Source: Triplophysa rosa
Taxonomy: Eukaryota > Chordata > Actinopteri > Cypriniformes > Nemacheilidae
DNA: 64,000 nt
Assembly: GCF_024868665.1 (NCBI RefSeq)
Contig: NC_079902.1
Span: 15,159,154-15,223,153 of the forward strand
Direction: 5' to 3'
Positions 57,262 to 64,000 of the stretch are shown here, piece after piece (within the stretch, counting starts at the first letter, position 1; the number at the start of each line of letters is the position of its first letter). The translations under genes and the position numbers were made by a program. The notes under the pieces are model-generated. The model was not told the origin of the DNA. It searched no databases and worked only from the letters and a program-made list of their open reading frames with translations.

Positions 57262-59440
57262 GTACATTTCAATACATTTTAATAAAGCTAGATATATTTA
57301 CTTTTTCGATCAACACTATTTGAGACTAAAATATTTCATTTAAATGTTCTTTTAAAATATTGCTCTGTGTTTTACCACTTAAGTGTAATACCCATGCCAA
57401 ATAGTTTTTACTTCAGTTCATTACATGTAAAAAAGATAAAGGTGCATAGCTTTTCACCTGTGATTAAAAAGAGAATGTAAGAGAGTTATGAAAAACTAAG
57501 CATTGGCAGAAAGTTTTAAAACGCTTGCAGTTGACTGTCACTGTCTGGCTGTGCAATCTCATTTAAGAACCTGAGTTCATTTCAACACAATAGCCACATT
57601 TTCCGTCTTTTCAACTCTTAATCTTTCAGTTTCAATAATGCACTAACCTTAGTCATCAGCACTAACAAAGGCACACAAGGATTTTAATACAAAATACTGC
57701 CTTTTATATTTAGTATTTTTTTCTTTTCTTTCTTTTTTCACTTCTCTATGTCTGGCAGAAATCATGTGAAGAAGACTTGTGATGCGTGAAGTCAAAAGGA
57801 TGATAAAATTGTCTTTTTAGAACATCTTTGGCAGTTTACTATCCCATGAGAACAGAATGCAATGTCAAATCTAAGAAGATCCTCATTAATGCATTGATGA
57901 TGAATCACAAAAACTAGAGGTCTTCTTGACAGTCCTGTGTTCTATAACAACCATGAAGGACTTTCACATGAATAATTATTATGCCCGGCTTTGTGTATGA
58001 TATTCAGTCTGGATGACGCTAGTATTCTTCTGCAACCATATTGACAAAAAAATTCATCATCGGGCAACTGATATTCTGTGGTGACCTAGAAGACAGGTAT
58101 GCAATGTAAATGCTGTGAATCAAATATTACAACAATGTTTGTACAGTGAAAATATAAAAGCGATGTGGCTGAGGACATTGAAATGTGGAACTCGTGGGAC
58201 TAATCATTATGCTCAGCTGAATGTTTTTACCTTGTGAGGTTTGTATGGCACTGTGATGATAATGGAGATGAGTCTTTTCATATTCACCTGCATAGAACCA
58301 TTCTACATCTTTGTGTTTGCTATTCAACCGTTTCAATAAGATAAAGCTACATCTCAATTTGGGAATGACAATTACTACAGATTTTATCGCTAGGTTTTAG
58401 ATTTTCTAAAAGGTTTTATTGAAAACTGTCTTTTTAAAAAAGAAATGGGGTTTAAAATGAATTTCAATTGAAAATTGAAATAAATTCTAATCAAATCATT
58501 ATAGAAACTAGTGTAATAGTGGGTAAGCTAGTGTAACGGTGCTTTATATATGCTTCAAATACAAAAGCCGTAACATCTAGCTGTCAATATGTCAATGTAA
58601 AATGTACTCTTACCCAAAGCAACAGAATAGACAAGATATTATAGAGGGATATCGCTCTATTTACCCTGTTGGTCTTGTGATATTAGTGCAAATTTAGTGA
58701 GATTTCATTAGTTGTTTTTAATTATGAGTCAAAGTCACTATCAGTACAAGTCACTCGTGTGGCCTGTTGTCCACGTGGGATTTAATGAGTTCTAAACTAA
58801 ATTTCCTTTGAGAGTTTACGCATCTCATCTCATAGCTGGGCTTAATTTACAAAACCTCAATTAAAACACAAGCTATCAGAACTGCAAAGCTGATACTGTT
58901 TGCCAGTCAGTCAGGTGTTAAGGAAGAACGTCATTCTCTTGGTTCACGGTCTTCAGATGTGTCTTGGGTTTGGCAGTCTCTGGTGGTTTTTATGCAAACA
59001 CAGAGTGTGCGGTATCAGGGGACACCAGAGCTTCATACAAACCACCTGCGTTTGTCAGCTCTGTGAATCCATACGTAAATAAGTCTGGGATGAAATACTT
59101 GAAAGAACCAGAGATTTGGACACACCCTGTCCACACCTGTCTGAGAGAAGATCTGACACTGAGTGAAAGAGTGATGGGAGAAAAGTGCAAAGGAATGAGG
59201 GATTGAGAACGTGCTCCCTTTGGGCTTCCTGTGTTCCTGGGGGATAGCGATGGAAAGGGAAAGAAAAGAAAAACACATCAATAGCTCTGTCTGGTCAAGA
59301 ACTTTTTAAGGCAGATCTATTGGAGCTTCCAAGTGGGCTTTCTTTTGTCTCCAATAGTCTCTTACAGTAGTGAGCCTGCGAATAGCATCCAGAACCAAGC
59401 TGGTTCTAAAACATTAACAGATTGTGCTCATGGCACTAAT
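57262..59440. other. Unique sequence with splice-like signals at 57763-58097
   Basis: A pyrimidine tract ending CTATGTCTGGCAG (57762) and a donor-like ACAGGTATGC (about 58095) bound a segment full of stops in all frames, so at most a noncoding exon. Later parts (58900-59300) contain overlapping small frames only. Confidence 0.3.
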
Positions 59441-59443
59441 ATA

Positions 59444-59850
59444 CAGCTGCGGAACAAATTAAGAAACCATTTAAAAGGATTTTCTGTATTTACTATTTAT
59501 AGGTTTGTGTTTAGGTAAAATGATCTTTTTTTTTTCATTTTGTGAACTACTAACAATATTTCTTCCAAATTTCAAATAGAAATATTGTTTCTATTTGCAT
59601 TTATTTTCAGAAAATGAAAACTGGAGAAAGAGGTCAAAATAACAGAAAGATGCTCTGTAGTTTTCAGACCTGCAAAGAAAACAAGTTCATATTCACTTTT
59701 TACGCAATACAACAGTAATGTTTGTATTTAGGAAAAGTTAAAAAATATTTTTTGTGTGATAATCTTATCACAGCTTTCATGTGTTTTGTCATGCTGTCAG
59801 TCTTTTACATTGCTGTTGGATGACTTTGTCACTCCTGAGGTTTGATGTTG
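59444..59850 (+). mobile_element. Tc1/mariner-derived relic with intact left end
   Basis: A TA precedes CAGCTGCGGAACAAATTAAG. The body includes TGAACTACTAACAATATTTC, AACAAGTTCATATTCACTTT and CATTGCTGTTGGATGACTTT, shared with 22778-23215 and 44999-45262. The right part is truncated in what was transposase sequence. Confidence 0.75.
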
Positions 59851-61402
59851 TTGATTGTGTCACTTCATTTTTTCCGGGGCTGTATGTCTAACAATTACTT
59901 TGTACCTGCATTATTCTTCACAGCTTTTTCTTGCTTTAGAAATAATACAAGTGAGAGGATAAACATATTCACACATTACATATGCACTAATAAACACACA
60001 AGTTACAATGAATACTTTTCAGAGTAATCTTTCATATGCATAAGCATTCCACACCCTTTTTGCACACATAATTAATAATAGCCATTGAGTTCGGATGAGC
60101 AACTTTTTAATGCATATTCATATTCTGCATTTTAATCAAAATATTCCGATTTCTGCCAAATGGATGTGTTGAGAGATGCATCTGAGAAAACTGTATTATT
60201 ATTATTGGTAGACCCACGTGCAACCTGCTGAGGTTTGCATTTTCTAACCTGTCCCTGTGGAAATCTGTGAGATGGATTTGAAGTCGGTACAGTGTTGCAG
60301 AGTTAAATGGGAAGCAGCATCAAATGAATGTATTAAAGTATAAATATGCAAACAAATGTTCATAAAGTTTGTGTCACTTACTCGAGACAAATAATGAAAT
60401 TAGTCTATTTATTTAATTAAAGAATTTAAGTGAAAAGGTGCATGCCAAACTTTGCAAATGACAGCCTGAACTCTATGGAGGTGCAGGTGTGCTGATGAGT
60501 AATTGCAACAGGCTAGAGAGGCGAGAGAAGTCCCGATGCTGAAAGAGGCTTATCTGGAGGTCATACACATTTCACTAAGCTTTGATTCACCTGGTCTTGG
60601 GAAGATTTTTGACCTCCTGGTCGAGAGCAAGGCGAGGGAGCAAATGGAATCGGACACAGGCTTGTCGGAGAAAAGAAAATCAGACGCAAGGATTACGGGA
60701 AGCCACTGAATAGCTTCGGACATAGAGTTGGGAATTAAAGGGTAGATAACAAAAGAGCGAGTTATTGGGTGTTATCAGCGTGTGAGTGGCATGTCGATTC
60801 GCAGGCGTTCCAGCAGGATGCCAGCCCCTGTCACTCACGTTGAGAGCTCAGTGCACTCGCAGGAGTGGAGTAAAACAACTTCAGTCACACTCTATTCTCT
60901 TTCGTTTTGTCTCACTTCCGCCTGTGGTTCACCGGGGTCAATCCTCTGTTGTAATACCTCTTTTTTCATCCCTGCCACATATAGCTGCCGAGCGTTAGCG
61001 CACAGAGGTGTGGAGATGTTCTTATATCTCTTTGATAAAGGGTAGCACAGAACATTTAGCACGGTACAAAGCTATTCGTCGCACTAGATAGCGCACTCCT
61101 GCCTGAGGAGGAATCATTCAGAGATTACGTAAAGATCGGACATATGATTTTATCCTGGATGGGAATGTTGGGATACCATAGATGCCTTTCCACCATCAGA
61201 TTGAGCGGTTCCAGCTACAGCTGCAATGCCATTTGAGCAGGGTTCAGCACAGTACGATTACAAACCATTCTTGGCATGGATTTCTTGTCATTTTTAGCCA
61301 GTTGTACGCATTGACGGAACATCTATAATGACATGGCAACTCGTGTATGGTTACTTGTCAAATGCGAAGGTAACTTTGTTGTTTTGGACAAGTCTGCTAA
61401 AA
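59851..61402. other. Unique sequence; 60440-61070 a possible conserved noncoding element
   Basis: The 60440-61070 block is repeat-poor and GC-balanced (AGCAAGGCGAGGGAGCAAAT) with overlapping short frames and no splice logic. Confidence 0.25.
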
Positions 61403-61646
61403 TCTGGGTGAAAAATATCATCAATATTTACTCACCCTCATGTCATTCTTAAACTCTTTCATCTGCAGAACACAAAAGAAGATATTTTCAAGAACATTGG
61501 AACAACACTGGCCCCCATTTACAATTTTGAGACAATTCTCAAAATATCATCTTTTCTGTTCCACAAACGCAAGAGTCAGGTGTTAAACAACACGAGTGAG
61601 AATAAATGATAAAATAATTTCATTTTTGAGTGAACTATCCCTTTAA
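61403..61646. mobile_element. Foldback MITE, Angel-like family
   Basis: The left half ATTTACTCACCCTCATGTCA, CTGCAGAACACAAAAGAAGA pairs with the right-half CTCAAAATATCATCTTTTCT. It ends GAGTGAACTATCCCTTTAA at a TTAA (61643-61646). The left terminus (CTGGGTGAAAAATATCATC) has lost its TTAA. Confidence 0.8.
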
Positions 61647-62594
61647 TAAAAACTAAGTGAAAATATATTAAACCAACAGATAAAAAAACCTGCAGAATTG
61701 TCCTTCTTATTTTCACAGCACCAAAGTGAGAAAAAAAGAAAAAAACTTTGCCAACTGGCCTGGGTAATCAAAGAAAAGAATGAAATATCAAACTCACACA
61801 TCTTGCCAGTACTATTCAAAGGTTCACTAATCAAAGTGCAGACAATAACATATTTTAATCAGATCAACCCAGCTGGCATTAAGAAGTGCCTTCAGGAGCG
61901 CCTGAACAGGTTTTTGAGGCGAAAACAGAAACACCTGTGAAAGTTACAAAGCAGGTGCAAACATCAGAAAAACTTCACCCAAATGAAACTTTCTCACGTT
62001 CAACAGTTGTTACATTCTTTTTTTTATTAAAGCTGTCTTAATGTTACTCTTAAAACGTTAAGTCTGAAATTAACAATGTATAGTCTTTTACAAGAACAAT
62101 CCTTTTCAATAAAGAATAACTTAAAATGTGTAGTAGAAGTTGTTTGATTACCCAATTCCATTCTTCTGTTTAATTTTCTCATATATATTTCATGTACTAA
62201 CATTACACAAGCATGCCCAGTGAAATATTTTATATTTATGTGGTACTAAGAAATTTGCAGTAGTAGAGGTTTGCTACATTTTTTTTTTACCAATTATCAT
62301 GTGGCACAGGCAGTCGTAAGAATAGCGACTTTAACCAGACCCAAACCACTATTCTCTTCTTTAATCTGCTGTCATTTGGTTAGACCGCTGAGGACACCCC
62401 ATTCCATGGCCACATCAAATTAATGCAACCATTGGGGTGACCACAAACCCCAACATAGTGTCCAAATGTGGCACTCTTCCAAAGCTGGATAATAAGGAGA
62501 CTAGGGGGTATGTCTGGGTTTTCATGAAGTCACAGTAGAATGAAAATTGTCTGGTCAGCCATTTTGTTGCCACTTGATTCTTGAGACAATATTG
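61647..62594. other. AT-rich unique sequence
   Basis: No gene or repeat boundary supported. Confidence 0.4.
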
Positions 62595-62722
62595 ATGGTG
62601 CATTTGGCAGATGCTTTTATCTGACTTACAATGCTTTCAAAGAATCAAATTTATTATATGGGTTTTTTGAGAATCAAACCCATGCCCTTGGTATTGAGCG
62701 CCAGTTGAGCTACATAAAGCTA
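62595..62722 (-). mobile_element. tRNA-derived SINE with L2-type tail
   Basis: On + it reads TGCATTTGGCAGATGCTTTT (tail), GAGAATCAAACCCATGCCCT (reverse of the B box) and GCCAGTTGAGCTACATAAAG (reverse of the A box, TAGCTCAACTGG). Internally shortened. Confidence 0.82.
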
Positions 62723-63749
62723 ACGTTTTTGTATTAGTCAGAATAGAAGATTTCTGTTCGTAACTAAGATAACACAGCATGCTACATTACAGTCCATCAC
62801 AGAATGAACAAAATGACCAGCTACAGTGACATAAAAGGAAAAAAAACGATCTAATAGGTAGATAGTAAGGTAAAATCAAAGGGATGAGAAGAGAAGAATA
62901 TATGAAAGTCTTTCCAGACACATTTCCACTAAGCTCCATTGTAAGATAAACTGATCTTTTCTCTGAAATGTGTGCGAAGCTACCGTAGTTTTTGAAGTCT
63001 TCACAAGAGAACAAGAAATTGCATAAAGAATGAGCAACAAAAAAAAAGAGATAGATGTCGTGTAACCAATATAAAATATGAAAATCAAAAACCCTAATCA
63101 TACATTATGCAAAATACATAAAAAGGAGCATTGTGAAGGCTCGCGTTTCTTTTGGGAGAGGAGAATGTGAAGTTTCATTGCCAACTGCAAGTGACTAAAT
63201 ATAAGCGTATCATGAAAGTTATGAAGGTTGATAAGCCAATATTTACATTTTTTAAGTCACATATAGTTTTGGAAGACACTGTGGAGCTATTCTGACTCTG
63301 GAATTACTGCATGGTCAGTCTCACAATGCGGAATAATCTCAGAGGAATGCGTTGTAATGGCACGGGCAATCACATGCATTATGGATGCTCTGTAAAGCTG
63401 TTCCCCACTGAGTCTGTCAGTTTAGATGACAAATGCAGCGCAGTGTATCAAATGCCAAAGACATTTCTTATTCTTTGTGCTTTACTGCCATCAAGTGGTC
63501 GCTTTGCCTGTTTCAGTTTGCCTCATTAAAACCATAACGTGCATTTCAAAATGTGGGTTTGTTTTAGCTATTTGCCACGATTACTCACTTAGCCATCCCC
63601 TCTAACCCCTCCTCCATAGTCTCTCCTGTCTCTTCCATCATTCAGCAAAAAACAATCATTCGTTTTTTCAAGCCAGGGCCCTCAGAGCTCTCCATCCTGG
63701 CCTACACTCCATCAGCAACATCAGAGTTGGATTCAGGCTACCCCATTGG
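62723..63749. other. Unique sequence, nothing recognised
   Basis: Overlapping minus-strand frames at 62787-63101 have no support. No repeats recognised. Confidence 0.4.
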
Positions 63750-63782
<33 letters not shown>

Positions 63783-63803
63783 CGTGCGTGCATGTGTGTG
63801 TGT
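63750..63803. repeat. (TG)n microsatellite with GCGT interruptions
   Basis: TG dinucleotides run for about 29 bases, followed by GCGTGCGTGCGTGCATG and more TG. Confidence 0.95.
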
Positions 63804-64000
63804 TCTTCACCGTAATGAATCACGCTAAACTCATATCTGTCAGCCTAGTCAGAGAAACTCATAAAATGGTAATCTGATCTCTAGGGGGAATATGGGGAAC
63901 TGATGAATGTGACTTACAGGGTGCTGCGAGTGTTGTTTTATCTCCTCTGTATGCAAATATAGGTTTGCTGGGGTCAGAATTCTTAAAATGCTTGTTTTGG
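63804..64000. other. Unique sequence at the window edge
   Basis: Nothing recognised. Confidence 0.4.

Noticed and set aside
57763..58097. Splice-like exon
   Set aside because: Acceptor and donor are plausible, but every frame is full of stops and the donor is only moderate. At most a noncoding exon, so not called.
63750..63803. Z-DNA-forming regulatory element
   Set aside because: (TG)n tracts can adopt Z-DNA, but this is an ordinary microsatellite and nothing nearby suggests a regulatory role.

Overview
The window reads as nuclear DNA of a teleost fish, most likely a cypriniform (carp, minnow or loach group). It is AT-rich and dense in transposon families typical of these fish: hAT elements and MITEs, Tc1/mariner elements, TTAA-flanked foldback elements, L2-clade LINEs, tRNA-derived SINEs that share the L2 tail, and small LTR elements. 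No host protein gene can be assembled. The window is either intergenic or inside a very long intron. The only host coding evidence is one good candidate first coding exon at about 44.0-44.3 kb on the + strand, with weak companions at 40.5 and 47.4 kb.

Layout. 0-4 kb holds a small MITE and a long repeat-poor stretch. 4.2-4.9 kb is a complete hAT element with perfect target-site duplications (TSDs). 5.6-7.8 kb is a long inverted-repeat element with a 21-bp subterminal tandem array, interrupted by a LINE. 8-10 kb holds an L2 tail and a foldback relic. 10.1-14.3 kb is a nested stack: a hAT element split by a 1.6-kb LTR retrotransposon and abutting a truncated L2. 14.7-16.1 and 18.3-19.7 kb are two more hAT elements, the second with another transposon inside it. 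20-25 kb is mostly unique sequence with SINE, Tc1-like and foldback relics and a perfect hairpin, followed by a (CT)n microsatellite and a 1.2-kb TIR element at 25.5-26.6 kb. 29.4-30.1 kb is a TTAA element inside a TA element. 31.7-32.3 kb is a run of MITEs. 36.6-37.8 kb is a three-level nest. 39.4-40.0 kb is a foldback with 78-bp internal arms. 42.0-42.5 kb is a solo LTR. 49.0-50.6 kb holds a DD34E Tc1 relic inside a MITE, followed by an intact-ended DD36E-type element. 55.2-57.3 kb is a hAT element with perfect TSDs. The rest to 64 kb holds small relics, SINEs and a (TG)n microsatellite.

Repeat-poor, relatively GC-rich blocks (about 1.7-3.4, 20.5-21.3, 28.4-29.1, 30.5-31.2, 50.8-51.1, 51.9-52.7, 54.9-55.1 and 60.4-61.1 kb) look like possible conserved noncoding elements. 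That is inference and needs alignment with other fish.

The strongest results are structural. Many element boundaries are fixed by target-site duplications, so the insertion order can be read directly. I see no new multi-gene system.
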